Origin: an uncultured Enterocloster sp.
Lineage (GTDB): Bacteria > Bacillota > Clostridia > Lachnospirales > Lachnospiraceae
NCBI GenBank assembly: GCA_944382045.1
Contig: CALWMT010000010.1
Location: forward strand, 1-21,324
Length of the DNA: 21,324 nucleotides
Direction of reading: 5' to 3'
In this document: positions 1-7,404 of the stretch, piece by piece
How positions within the stretch are numbered: position 1 is the first letter of the stretch
Layout of the letters: the number at the start of each line of letters is the position of its first letter
Made by a program: the position numbers and the translations under genes
The notes under the pieces: generated by a model
What the model saw: only the letters and a program-made list of their open reading frames with translations
What the model was told of the DNA's origin: nothing
The model's database searches: none

Positions 1-854
1 TCCTCCACCCGGTAGGCGTCCTGGTACTTGTAGTAGATCTCCAGATAATTGGCAAAATCCTTGGCGATCCGTGGGTGCTGGATATACTCGCCCACCACCT
101 CCCGGTCCGGCTTCCTTCCCAGCTTCTCATACACCAGCAGAAACTGGGACAAATCCTCCCAGCCTCTGGGTGTGGCGAACCGCTTTCCGTCCACATCCGT
201 CTCCACCTGGCAGAAATTTGCCGGCTTAATACCCAGATAGGACAAGATCGCCGGGTGGATGGCCCGGCTCTTGGCGTACTCCTTCCACACGCCAAAGTCC
301 GGCTCCACATCCATGCGCTTTACCCGGTCCAGAGTCACCACATCAAAATCCCGGACCGATTTATTGTACTCCGGCGGGTTGCCCGCAGCCACCAGGATCC
401 ACCCCTGGGGCAGGCGGTGGGTTCCAAAGGTCTTGCACTGGAGAAACTGGAGCATGGCCGGGGCCAGCGTCTCGGAGACGCAGTTGATCTCATCGAGAAA
501 CAGTATTCCCTCCGTAAGCCCTGTCTCCTCCATCCGGTCGTAGACCGAGGCCACAATCTCGCTCATGGTGTACTCTGTCACGGAGTACGTCCGCCCGCCG
601 TAGGCCTTCTTTTCGATAAAAGGAAGCCCCACCGCGCTCTGCCGGGTATGGTGGGTGATGGTGTAGGCCACCAGCCCAATCTCACACTCTCTGGCAATCT
701 GCTCCATAATCTGGGTCTTTCCCACTCCAGGGGGGCCTATGAGCAGCACCGGTCTCTGCCGGATGGAGGGAATCACATATTCTCCCAGCTCGTCCTTTAA
801 CAGATAGGCCTCTATGGTATTCTTAATCTCTTCCTTCGCCCGCTTAATATTCAT
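1..854 (-). CDS. MoxR-type AAA+ ATPase, 3' end cut by window edge
   Basis: An AAA+ ATPase of the MoxR class, a family that usually remodels or activates protein partners together with a VWA-domain protein. Only the first 284 codons are in the window. Visible motifs are Walker A GPPGVGKT at residues 40-47, Walker B ILFLDEIN at 117-124, a sensor-1 type GNPPEYN at 159-165 and ATPRGWE at 227-233, whose Arg could serve as sensor 2. The ATG at 854 is preceded by GGAGGAAG at a good distance. It overlaps the end of the upstream VWA gene by 11 bases, so the two are probably translationally coupled and act together. The substrate is unknown. The family assignment is firm; the function is inferred only at family level. 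Confidence 0.88.
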   Translation of the reverse strand, partial: MNIKRAKEEIKNTIEAYLLKDELGEYVIPSIRQRPVLLIGPPGVGKTQIMEQIARECEIGLVAYTITHHTRQSAVGLPFIEKKAYGGRTYSVTEYTMSEIVASVYDRMEETGLTEGILFLDEINCVSETLAPAMLQFLQCKTFGTHRLPQGWILVAAGNPPEYNKSVRDFDVVTLDRVKRMDVEPDFGVWKEYAKSRAIHPAILSYLGIKPANFCQVETDVDGKRFATPRGWEDLSQFLLVYEKLGRKPDREVVGEYIQHPRIAKDFANYLEIYYKYQDAYRVE

Positions 855-2202
855 GTTCTTGTTCTTCCTCCAGCACAACCTTCATCGCCCAGGGCGGAAC
901 CCCCTCATCCGAAAACAGGGACTCCACAAAGACGAATGCCGCGTCATAGGGCGGCGGCTTGACCGGGTAGATGCCCTTTCCGTCTGTAAAATAAATGAGT
1001 CCCCGCAGCCCCGGCGTCTTCCCGCTCCTTTTAAGACTCGTCACATACTCAAAGGCCGGGCGGAAATCCGTCCCTCCATAGCCCTGAATCTGAAATGCCT
1101 CCATATATCCGCGCAGCTCCTCCCGATCCGCAATCAGGGTATCCGACCGCACCTGGTCATCACACTGGATGATGTGAATGCGTACTTTCCGGAAATAGGT
1201 CTCCGACTCCGAGAGCACATCGTAGGTCTCCTCCAGGAAGCGCTGAACCAGCTCCCCGGAGCAGGACATAGAGGTGTCAATGACGATGGCAAACTCCTCA
1301 ATCCGGCGGATCTCCCTCGACTCAAGGGGCTCCAGAAGCGGCATATTGCCGTAGAGGGAAAGCCCATAGGAATAATAGGCATAGTCAAAGGAATCTGGAT
1401 CCACCTGGAGCTCCTCCCGGAGCACAGAGAATTTCTTCAGGAACCGGCGGTAATCGTGCCGCTCCCGGTTCTCCACCCGCAGGGAATCTAAGAGGGGATC
1501 GCCGCCTCCCGGATCCTCCCCGCCCAGAGCCTCCATGGCGGACTGGGCCTTCTCCCGGTTCTCCTGCCACTTATTCTGCTGCGGCAGAGAGGCGGAGGGA
1601 GGCTCACTCTCCCACAGGTCATGGCTGTCCGCAAAGAACTCCGCAGCCAGCCTGGCGAAACGGCGCTCATCCAGGTTCATTTTCTTTAAGACACCGTAGA
1701 TCCGCTGGGCTGTTAGGGCTGTGTCCCGTCCGATCTTTTGCTCCAGCTCCCGGCCCAGCCGCAGATAGAGCTCTCTGCGCCCAGCACTGGGCGGCACCCG
1801 CAGACAAGGCTTTAAAAGCCCGTCAATCAGCCACTCCACAGCGATGTCGCAGGCCAGATCCCAGTAAGCCTTATCCCGGCTCCCTCGGATATACATGTGG
1901 CAGAACAGGCAGTGAAGCAGCATGTGCAGGAATGCCCGGTTCACCAGCACCCGGCCCCGCTCATAGAGGGAAAACAAAAAATCAGGGCCATAGTGCAGCA
2001 GCTGCCCATCCACCGCCAGCCCAGCCCGGCCCCAGTCCGCCTCAAAGCCCAGGCTGCTCAACGGCAGATCCAAAAAGGGCATATTGACATAGAGCTCATT
2101 TCGTGACTGGGTCAGTATCCGGACGCACAGCTCCACCTGGTCAAGCTCCTGCAGTTGGCGAAGCCTTGCGGGATTTACCGGGGCATGTCCCTCCGGTGTC
2201 AC
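844..2202 (-). CDS. VWA-like (DUF2201) protein with degenerate metallopeptidase-like N-domain
   Basis: This 452-residue protein has the two-part layout of DUF2201 proteins: an N-terminal putative metallopeptidase domain and a C-terminal VWA-like domain. The N-domain region that should hold HExxH reads HMLLHCLFCH at residues 93-102, so the catalytic Glu position is Met and zinc peptidase activity is doubtful. The VWA part has the metal-site motif DTSMS at 309-313, GGTDFRP at 376-382 and FTDGKG at 405-410. No signal peptide is visible, so it is probably cytosolic. The start is GTG inside a 4-base GTGA overlap with the upstream gene, with GGGGAGG upstream. It is the likely partner of the downstream MoxR-type ATPase. 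Its biological target is unknown. Confidence 0.85.
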   Translation of the reverse strand: MTPEGHAPVNPARLRQLQELDQVELCVRILTQSRNELYVNMPFLDLPLSSLGFEADWGRAGLAVDGQLLHYGPDFLFSLYERGRVLVNRAFLHMLLHCLFCHMYIRGSRDKAYWDLACDIAVEWLIDGLLKPCLRVPPSAGRRELYLRLGRELEQKIGRDTALTAQRIYGVLKKMNLDERRFARLAAEFFADSHDLWESEPPSASLPQQNKWQENREKAQSAMEALGGEDPGGGDPLLDSLRVENRERHDYRRFLKKFSVLREELQVDPDSFDYAYYSYGLSLYGNMPLLEPLESREIRRIEEFAIVIDTSMSCSGELVQRFLEETYDVLSESETYFRKVRIHIIQCDDQVRSDTLIADREELRGYMEAFQIQGYGGTDFRPAFEYVTSLKRSGKTPGLRGLIYFTDGKGIYPVKPPPYDAAFVFVESLFSDEGVPPWAMKVVLEEEQEHEY

Positions 2203-2633
2203 GGCCTGGCCTCCCCAGACGGCTGCTCTCCCTCTGTCATGGACGCGTGCTCCGCCCTTATCTCCTCATACAGACGATAGAATGTCCACCCGCTGTTTTG
2301 CTCCGTGAGCACTGCCTTTAGATCAATCTTCGGAACCCCGGCCCTCCGCAGGGAGGAAAGAAGGAGATCCAGTCTCCCCCCGGAAAATCCCTTGAGCACC
2401 AGAACCTGCTCCGGTATCACCGGCAGCTCCCCCGCTGTCTCAGCCTCCTGTCTCTCAAAGCCCTTCAGCCCTGCCAGATATCCCACGGTCTGGTTCACGT
2501 CCTCAGGCCCTACATTCCGTATCCGCACCCCCATGCGCACGAACACGCTCTTCATCAGCGCTGTCTGCCTGGCCGGGATCCCATTTCCCGGGTTATAGTA
2601 GAGGGCCATCTCTCCTCTTATCTGCACCTTCAT
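2199..2633 (-). CDS. DUF3783 domain protein
   Basis: A small 144-residue protein matching the look of DUF3783: an N-terminal ALYYNPG segment, a central PEQVLVLKGFS stretch and a C-terminal KAVLTEQNSGWTFYRLYEEI segment typical of the family. No function is known for the family. It ends in a 4-base overlap with the VWA gene and starts 7 nt after dtd stops, so it is an internal operon member. The start is uncertain. The ATG at 2633 has AAAGGAGA almost touching it, a GTG at 2627 lies at a better distance from the same site, and an ATG at 2609 follows AGAGGAG. The domain call is from memory of the family pattern, hence moderate confidence. Confidence 0.68.
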   Translation of the reverse strand: MKVQIRGEMALYYNPGNGIPARQTALMKSVFVRMGVRIRNVGPEDVNQTVGYLAGLKGFERQEAETAGELPVIPEQVLVLKGFSGGRLDLLLSSLRRAGVPKIDLKAVLTEQNSGWTFYRLYEEIRAEHASMTEGEQPSGEARP

Positions 2634-2640
2634 TCTCCTT

Positions 2641-3090
2641 TCAGAACAGCTCCCCGCTGTCCAGCATCAGCGTAAAGGGGCCGTCATTTAAAAGCTCTAC
2701 CTTCATGTCCGCGCCGAACCGCCCCTTCTCCACCTGGGCCACATGGGTGCGGCACCGCTCCATGAAGCGCTCATAGAGGGCATCCGCCATCCCTGGCTCC
2801 CCTGCCTTTATAAAGCTGGGCCGGTTCCCCTTTTTGCAGTCCGCATACAGGGTAAACTGGCTGATGACGAGAAGAGCACCGCCCACATCCGTCAGAGAGC
2901 AGTTAGTCTTTCCATTTTCATCCTCAAATATCCGCAGGCGGCAGATCTTATCCGCCATCCGGTCCGCCATCTCCTCGGTATCCTCCCCGGACACTCCCAG
3001 GAGAATCAAAAATCCCTTTCCTATTCTTCCCAAAACCTCTCCGTCCACGCTGACCTGGGCGCGGCTCACACGCTGTACCACTGCACGCAT
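2641..3090 (-). CDS. dtd: D-aminoacyl-tRNA deacylase (Dtd)
   Basis: Dtd hydrolyses D-aminoacyl-tRNAs, and glycyl-tRNA(Ala) in some species, so that wrongly charged D-residues are kept out of translation. The protein is 149 residues, the usual length. It begins with MRAVVQRVSRA and carries the two signature motifs: SQFTLYA at residues 77-83 and NDGPFT at 135-140, the cross-subunit Gly-cisPro motif. The start ATG has AAAAGGAG about 9 nt upstream; that site overlaps the last codons of the preceding phosphodiesterase gene. In many Firmicutes dtd lies next to a rel gene. Here the RelQ-type synthetase is two genes upstream in the same operon. Confidence 0.96.
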   Translation of the reverse strand: MRAVVQRVSRAQVSVDGEVLGRIGKGFLILLGVSGEDTEEMADRMADKICRLRIFEDENGKTNCSLTDVGGALLVISQFTLYADCKKGNRPSFIKAGEPGMADALYERFMERCRTHVAQVEKGRFGADMKVELLNDGPFTLMLDSGELF

Positions 3091-3105
3091 TATTCTGACT
3101 CCTTT

Positions 3106-4908
3106 TCACCGAAGCAGCATGCGAAGGGAATCCAAAATGCCTCCCGAAGCTGCCTCCTCATACAATATTTCCCTGGCTCTGGCCGGATAATCCGTAATCA
3201 AATTGTCCGCTCCCAAAAGCGCCATGGATTTTAACTCTGCCGGTCTGTTCACCGTCCACACGTGGACGGCCCGGCCCGCCTCGTGGGCAGCCTCCACCAG
3301 CCGCCGGTTGGCCAGGCTTGCGCGGATGCTGATAAAATCCACGCTTTCATCTTCATAATAGCGCCCGTAGGCCGCCGGCAGTATAAGGCCGGCTTTCAGC
3401 TCCGGGCAGACCGCCTTCACCCGCTCTAAGTAGGAGAGGCGCACGGAGGATATCACGCACTGCTCCTCCATTCCCCACTCCCTTATAATCTCCGCCGTCT
3501 TTTCCGGAAGGCAGCTGTCCGCCCCCAGATCCTTAAGCTCAATATTGAGCTTGAGCCTCCCCTGGCAGAGCGCAAGGGCTTCCTCCAGAGTGGGAATTCT
3601 CTCCCCCGCAAACTCCTCTGAAAAATAGCTCCCCACGTCAAGGCCCTGCGCCTCTTCAAGGGTCAGATCCCCCAGCCGCCGGTTCACCCCTGCCACCCGC
3701 TTCAAATTTATATCGTGACAGAGAACCACCGCTCCGTCCTCTGTGGTCTGCACATCGATCTCCGCTGCGTCCGCCATCTCCTCCATGGCAGCGGTGAGCG
3801 CCGCAAGGGTATTCTCCGGAGCCGTCCGGCTGCTCCCCCGGTGGGCCGTGATCTCCGTCTGACCCAGGGAGGACCAGTCGAAGGCCGTGCCATTGCGGGC
3901 CATATCCCATATAAGAAACAGGCTTGCCGCCACAGCCGCCGTGGTGATGCGCAGAAACCATTTTCTCCTGCCGGGGCCGCCATACGGCGCGGCAGGATCC
4001 CAGGCCTCCCCCGGCTCTTTGCCTCCTGCTGCCCGATAGTAGGCTGCTGTCAGCACGCTGTAATCCACTGCGGACGCCAGGATGGAGCCCAAAAAGAGAA
4101 GGCACGCCTCCAGCCGCACTGCCGTTTCCGTCAGCACCGCTGCTGCCGTATAGGCATCTCCAAACAAGGTCACATACAGGGCGCAGAAAAAAACAAGGAC
4201 AGCGTAAAGCAGAATGAGGATAGCTGCCAGCGCTCCATTCGCCGCCAGAAGCAGGCCGCTTAGGCGCAGCCACCGGCCCGCCAGCAGCCGGCGGCTCCTC
4301 CTCACCCCATCCGCAAACCGCAGGCGCTCCACCATACAGGTGAAAAATACCAGCATGGCCGGAATCCCCGCGAACATCATGAGCGCAGCAGCTGCGGCCA
4401 GCACAAACGGGATTCCCAAGGCTGCCAAAAGCTCGTCCAGGATAAAGTCTATGGGCCTGATCCGCGAAAAGACCCGCAGCAAAATCCAGCCGTTCATGAA
4501 CAGGGCGCCCATCACGGCCAGGGGCAGAAGCTGCCAATTTTTCTTTTTTATCTCATCCCGATTTTTTTCCAGAGCTCCCCGGCAGATGGCAAGCCCGTCC
4601 ACCGTCCTGCAATGCGCCGACGCCTGGCAGGCGGTGAGGATTCCTCCCACCTCCCCGGCAATGAGAAGCGCCCCCAAAGCCAGCAGAAGCAGGAGGCTTG
4701 CCGCCGTCAAGGGGTGTAGGAGGAATTCCTCCAGATTGCTCATGGTCAGGTAGCTGTATCCGGCCCTCTCCAGCGAAAACCGCAGGAGGCTGTCCGCCAG
4801 CCTAACATAGAATGCACCTGCAACCAGCCGGTAGACTGTCTCGAATACTACCAGCTGGCGCAGGTTCATCTTTATCACTGTATGGATCTGTAAAATAAAA
4901 TTTGCCAC
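3106..4908 (-). CDS. Membrane-anchored glycerophosphodiester phosphodiesterase
   Basis: A 600-residue protein with an N-terminal multi-helix membrane region (hydrophobic stretches at about 20-35, 68-90, 126-146, 163-192, 217-248 and 263-290, then one at 319-335). A C-terminal GDPD domain follows. The GDPD catalytic signature is complete: HRG at 356-358, EN at 365-366, E383 and D385 in EIDVQ, H398 in CHD, and E457 in IELKD. The family cleaves glycerophosphodiesters to sn-glycerol 3-phosphate and an alcohol. The long membrane domain is the clostridial/bacillal variant, whose substrate may be membrane lipid or teichoic acid fragments. The start is a GTG at 4908 with a weak AGAAGAA site; an ATG at 4869 is an alternative. 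It begins 11 nt after the synthetase gene. Confidence 0.9.
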   Translation of the reverse strand: MANFILQIHTVIKMNLRQLVVFETVYRLVAGAFYVRLADSLLRFSLERAGYSYLTMSNLEEFLLHPLTAASLLLLLALGALLIAGEVGGILTACQASAHCRTVDGLAICRGALEKNRDEIKKKNWQLLPLAVMGALFMNGWILLRVFSRIRPIDFILDELLAALGIPFVLAAAAALMMFAGIPAMLVFFTCMVERLRFADGVRRSRRLLAGRWLRLSGLLLAANGALAAILILLYAVLVFFCALYVTLFGDAYTAAAVLTETAVRLEACLLFLGSILASAVDYSVLTAAYYRAAGGKEPGEAWDPAAPYGGPGRRKWFLRITTAAVAASLFLIWDMARNGTAFDWSSLGQTEITAHRGSSRTAPENTLAALTAAMEEMADAAEIDVQTTEDGAVVLCHDINLKRVAGVNRRLGDLTLEEAQGLDVGSYFSEEFAGERIPTLEEALALCQGRLKLNIELKDLGADSCLPEKTAEIIREWGMEEQCVISSVRLSYLERVKAVCPELKAGLILPAAYGRYYEDESVDFISIRASLANRRLVEAAHEAGRAVHVWTVNRPAELKSMALLGADNLITDYPARAREILYEEAASGGILDSLRMLLR

Positions 4909-4919
4909 GTCTGTTCTTC

Positions 4920-5606
4920 TTATGCTTCCTGGGGCGTATCTGAAAGCCCCTTTCCCGCCTGGCTCTCCTGCTGCCGCTTTGCGAAAGCTGTTATCGCCTC
5001 ATTTAGGGAAAACATCTTTCCGTCCAGCATATCCACCATATCTGCGCAGGCCTTCAGCTCCTTTAAAAGGTTTGCCGGAGCGTTGCCCTCGAATTTATAG
5101 GCGATTTTGTGCTCCAGGCTGGCCCAAAAGTCCATCGCTACGGATCGGATCTGAATCTCCACCTTAGTCTCCACCGGGCCGTCTGTCAGATAGACGGGAA
5201 CCGTCACCACCATGTGGTAGCTCTTATACCCGTTGGGCTTAGGGCACTTAATGTAATCCTTCACATGGAGAACCGTCACATCCCCCTGGCTGGCAATCAT
5301 ATCCGCTATCTGGTAAATGTCTGAGGTAAAGGAGCAGATGATGCGGATGCCCGCAATATCGCTGAGGTGCTCCATCATATTTTCAATAGTAACCTCATAG
5401 CCGTCCTTCTTCAGCTTCTTCACAATGCTGTCCGCTGTCTTAAGCCTGGACTTTATATGCTCAATGGGGTTGTAGTCATAGCGGTTGGTAAACTCATTGT
5501 TCAAAATCTCAATTTTCGTGCTCACACGCTTGAGAGCGGAATCATAGAGGAACATCACCGAACGCCACTGATCAACCTGGTCGTCCGTCTTAGGGATATT
5601 GGCCAT
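4920..5606 (-). CDS. relQ: Small alarmone synthetase, GTP pyrophosphokinase (RelQ/YjbM type)
   Basis: A stand-alone (p)ppGpp synthetase that moves pyrophosphate from ATP to GDP or GTP. At 228 residues it has only the RelA/SpoT synthetase domain, with no HD hydrolase, TGS or ACT part. Motifs seen are RLKTADSIVKKL near 60, DIAGIRI near 87, KDYIKCPKPNGYKSYH near 120 and VEIQIRSVAMDFWASLEHK near 150. The start ATG has GGGGGGAT at about 6 nt. It lies 21 nt after the S1 protein gene and 11 nt before the phosphodiesterase gene. As an operon member beside dtd and an S1 protein it fits translation stress control. RelQ versus RelP cannot be settled from the motifs alone, but the length and C-terminal helix favour RelQ. 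Confidence 0.92.
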   Translation of the reverse strand: MANIPKTDDQVDQWRSVMFLYDSALKRVSTKIEILNNEFTNRYDYNPIEHIKSRLKTADSIVKKLKKDGYEVTIENMMEHLSDIAGIRIICSFTSDIYQIADMIASQGDVTVLHVKDYIKCPKPNGYKSYHMVVTVPVYLTDGPVETKVEIQIRSVAMDFWASLEHKIAYKFEGNAPANLLKELKACADMVDMLDGKMFSLNEAITAFAKRQQESQAGKGLSDTPQEA

Positions 5607-5627
5607 TCCTATCCCCCCTGCCTTCCG

Positions 5628-6392
5628 TTACAGTTTTAATCCTTTCAGCAGATCGCCGAGACCTGTGGTCACAGAGGCCGTCTCCTTATAGTTGTAGGTC
5701 TCGTGCTCATCATGGTCCGCCTGCTGCTCTGCCAGAGCCTTCATGCTCAGGCTGATCTTCCCGTTGTCCACAGAGAGGATCTTCACCTTCACCGTCTGGC
5801 CCTCCTTCAGCACTACGCTGGGATGCTTGATCCGCTGGGTGCTGATCTGGGACACGTGAACCAGTCCGTCCACGCCATCAGCCAGACGCACAAAGGCACC
5901 ATAGGGCTTTAAGCTGTCCACTGTGCCCTCTACCACATCGCCGGCCTTAAACTGAGCCAGGCGCTCCTTGCGCTCCGCCTCCTTCTTCTCCATCTCAACC
6001 TGACGTCCGGAGAGAACAAGGCGCTTCTTCTCCCGGTCAACGGTGATAATCACCGTCTCCACGTGCTTGCCCTGCCAGTCCTCCAGCTTCTCCACATAGC
6101 TGGCAGAAAGCTGGGACGCGGGGATAAATGCGCGGACGCCGTCCACATAGGCAACCACGCCGCCCTTTACCGCCTCGGAGATCTTGACCTTCACAATGGT
6201 CTTATCCTCCATCATCTGCGCAAACTGGGCCCACTGCTCGCCTTCCTTGCTGTCGTCCTCCGCTTCCTCCACCCGCTTCTGATCCAGAGCCGCGTAGGAG
6301 GCCTCAAGCTCCTGTGCGTAGTCCTCCATGGTTTCTGCAGGCTCCTGCACTGCAGCCTCCTGGGTTACTTCCAAGTTTTTCTCTTCACTCAT
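5628..6392 (-). CDS. Two-domain S1 RNA-binding protein (RpsA-like)
   Basis: A 254-residue protein with a short acidic N-terminus and two S1 (OB-fold) RNA-binding domains. The first spans about residues 62-132 and contains GVRAFIPASQLS. The second spans about 149-218 and contains GAFVRLADGVDGLVHVSQIS, the classic S1 core. It is much shorter than six-domain E. coli S1 and resembles the truncated S1-like proteins of clostridia, which bind mRNA or associate with ribosomes. A role in translation is inferred, not shown. The start ATG has GAGGAGAT upstream. It is the first gene of the seven-gene operon, with a good promoter about 92 nt upstream. Confidence 0.87.
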   Translation of the reverse strand: MSEEKNLEVTQEAAVQEPAETMEDYAQELEASYAALDQKRVEEAEDDSKEGEQWAQFAQMMEDKTIVKVKISEAVKGGVVAYVDGVRAFIPASQLSASYVEKLEDWQGKHVETVIITVDREKKRLVLSGRQVEMEKKEAERKERLAQFKAGDVVEGTVDSLKPYGAFVRLADGVDGLVHVSQISTQRIKHPSVVLKEGQTVKVKILSVDNGKISLSMKALAEQQADHDEHETYNYKETASVTTGLGDLLKGLKL

Positions 6393-6483
6393 AATTATCT
6401 CCTCACCTTCCGTATACTGCAGCCGCCAGGGCGGCAGGTGTCTTCCTTTCCGCCTCCAAATGGCCGCGAATTGATTCCCCTAC

Positions 6484-6513
6484 ATTATAGCAACAACCTA
6501 TGGGATATTTCCA
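6484..6513 (-). promoter_or_regulatory. Promoter of the S1-relQ-GDPD-dtd-VWA-MoxR operon
   Basis: On the minus strand there is a perfect TATAAT at 6489-6484, preceded by TGC (extended -10). A TGGAAA -35 lies at 6513-6508 with an 18-nt spacer. This gives a 5' leader of roughly 85 nt before the S1 ATG; a small GC-rich hairpin sits at 6422-6435. It is back-to-back with the PHP gene promoter. No terminator was seen between the seven downstream genes. Confidence 0.65.
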
Positions 6514-6521
6514 CTCTTTTC

Positions 6522-6550
6522 TTTTAAAAAATAAAAAAATATGCTATGAT
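6522..6550 (+). promoter_or_regulatory. Promoter of the PHP-lysR pair
   Basis: An extended -10, TGC-TATGAT, at 6542-6550 lies 33 nt before the PHP start codon. The -35 position (about 6522-6527, TTTTAA) is weak, as is common when the TGn extension is present. Confidence 0.55.
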
Positions 6551-6583
6551 GCAATTAATATATGTAAGAAAGGATCCGTCTCT

Positions 6584-7402
6584 ATGATTGATTTAATGGA
6601 CCTGCACACCCATACCATCGCCTGCGGCCACGCCTACAACACGCTCTATGAGATGGCCCGGTCCGCTTCTGAGAAGGGGCTGGCCCTCTTTGGAAGCTCC
6701 GATCATGCCCCCTCTATGCCCGGCAGCTGTCATAAATATTATTTTACCAACTTCCGCGTCATCCCCCGGGTGCTTTACAGCATGCCCCTTCTCATGGGCG
6801 CCGAGTTAAATATCCTGGATTTTGACGGCCAGGTGGATCTCCCCCCGGACATTCTAAAAAAAATGGACTACGCCATTGCCAGCATCCACATTCAATGCAT
6901 TGCCAAGGGTACTGCGGCCGATTATACCCGCGCCTACGTGAAGGCCATGGAAAATCCCCTGATTCATATCATTGGCCACCCGGATGACTCCCGGCTCCCT
7001 GCGGACTATGACACCCTTGCGGCAGCAGCCAGGGAAACGCATACGCTTCTGGAGATCAATAATTCCTCCCTGCGCCCTGGAAGCATCCGGATCGGGGCAA
7101 AGGACAACTGTGCCAAGCTTCTGGAGCGCTGTGCCCACTACGGCACCTCCATCATCATGGGCAGCGACGCCCACTGCGAGGCGGACGCAGGGAACCACCG
7201 CTATGCCATAGAGCTTTTGGAGGAGCTGCAGTTTCCTGAGGAGCTCATTGTCAACACCTCCTTAGATCGGGCCGCCTCCTTCCTTCCCTGCCTAGCTGCG
7301 CGGCTTGACGATCCCCTTTTGCGCGCCAGGGAGGCGGACGCCCGCCGAGTCCCCTCGCACAGCGCGGCAGCAGACGAGCCTTCTGTCAGCGGGGGGATGT
7401 AA
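6584..7402 (+). CDS. PHP-domain phosphatase (YcdX-like)
   Basis: A metal-dependent phosphoesterase of the PHP superfamily, YcdX-like branch. The 272-residue protein shows the expected metal-ligand series in order: DLHTHT at the N-terminus, CGHAY, SSDHAPS, GAELN, SIHIQ, IGHPDD and a C-terminal GSDAH. The ATG at 6584 is chosen because it follows AGAAAGGA and starts directly on the metal motif; an upstream in-frame ATG at 6500 would lie in the promoter region. The natural substrate is unknown; some homologues are annotated as histidinol phosphatases, but the motif order fits YcdX better. It ends 2 nt before the lysR start, so the two are co-transcribed. Confidence 0.87.
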   Translation: MIDLMDLHTHTIACGHAYNTLYEMARSASEKGLALFGSSDHAPSMPGSCHKYYFTNFRVIPRVLYSMPLLMGAELNILDFDGQVDLPPDILKKMDYAIASIHIQCIAKGTAADYTRAYVKAMENPLIHIIGHPDDSRLPADYDTLAAAARETHTLLEINNSSLRPGSIRIGAKDNCAKLLERCAHYGTSIIMGSDAHCEADAGNHRYAIELLEELQFPEELIVNTSLDRAASFLPCLAARLDDPLLRAREADARRVPSHSAAADEPSVSGGM

Positions 7403-7404
7403 AA

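Noticed and set aside
75..800. 241-codon open frame on the plus strand
   Set aside because: It is antisense to the MoxR ATPase, whose Walker A, Walker B and sensor motifs are clear; no family pattern or ribosome binding site supports the plus-strand frame.
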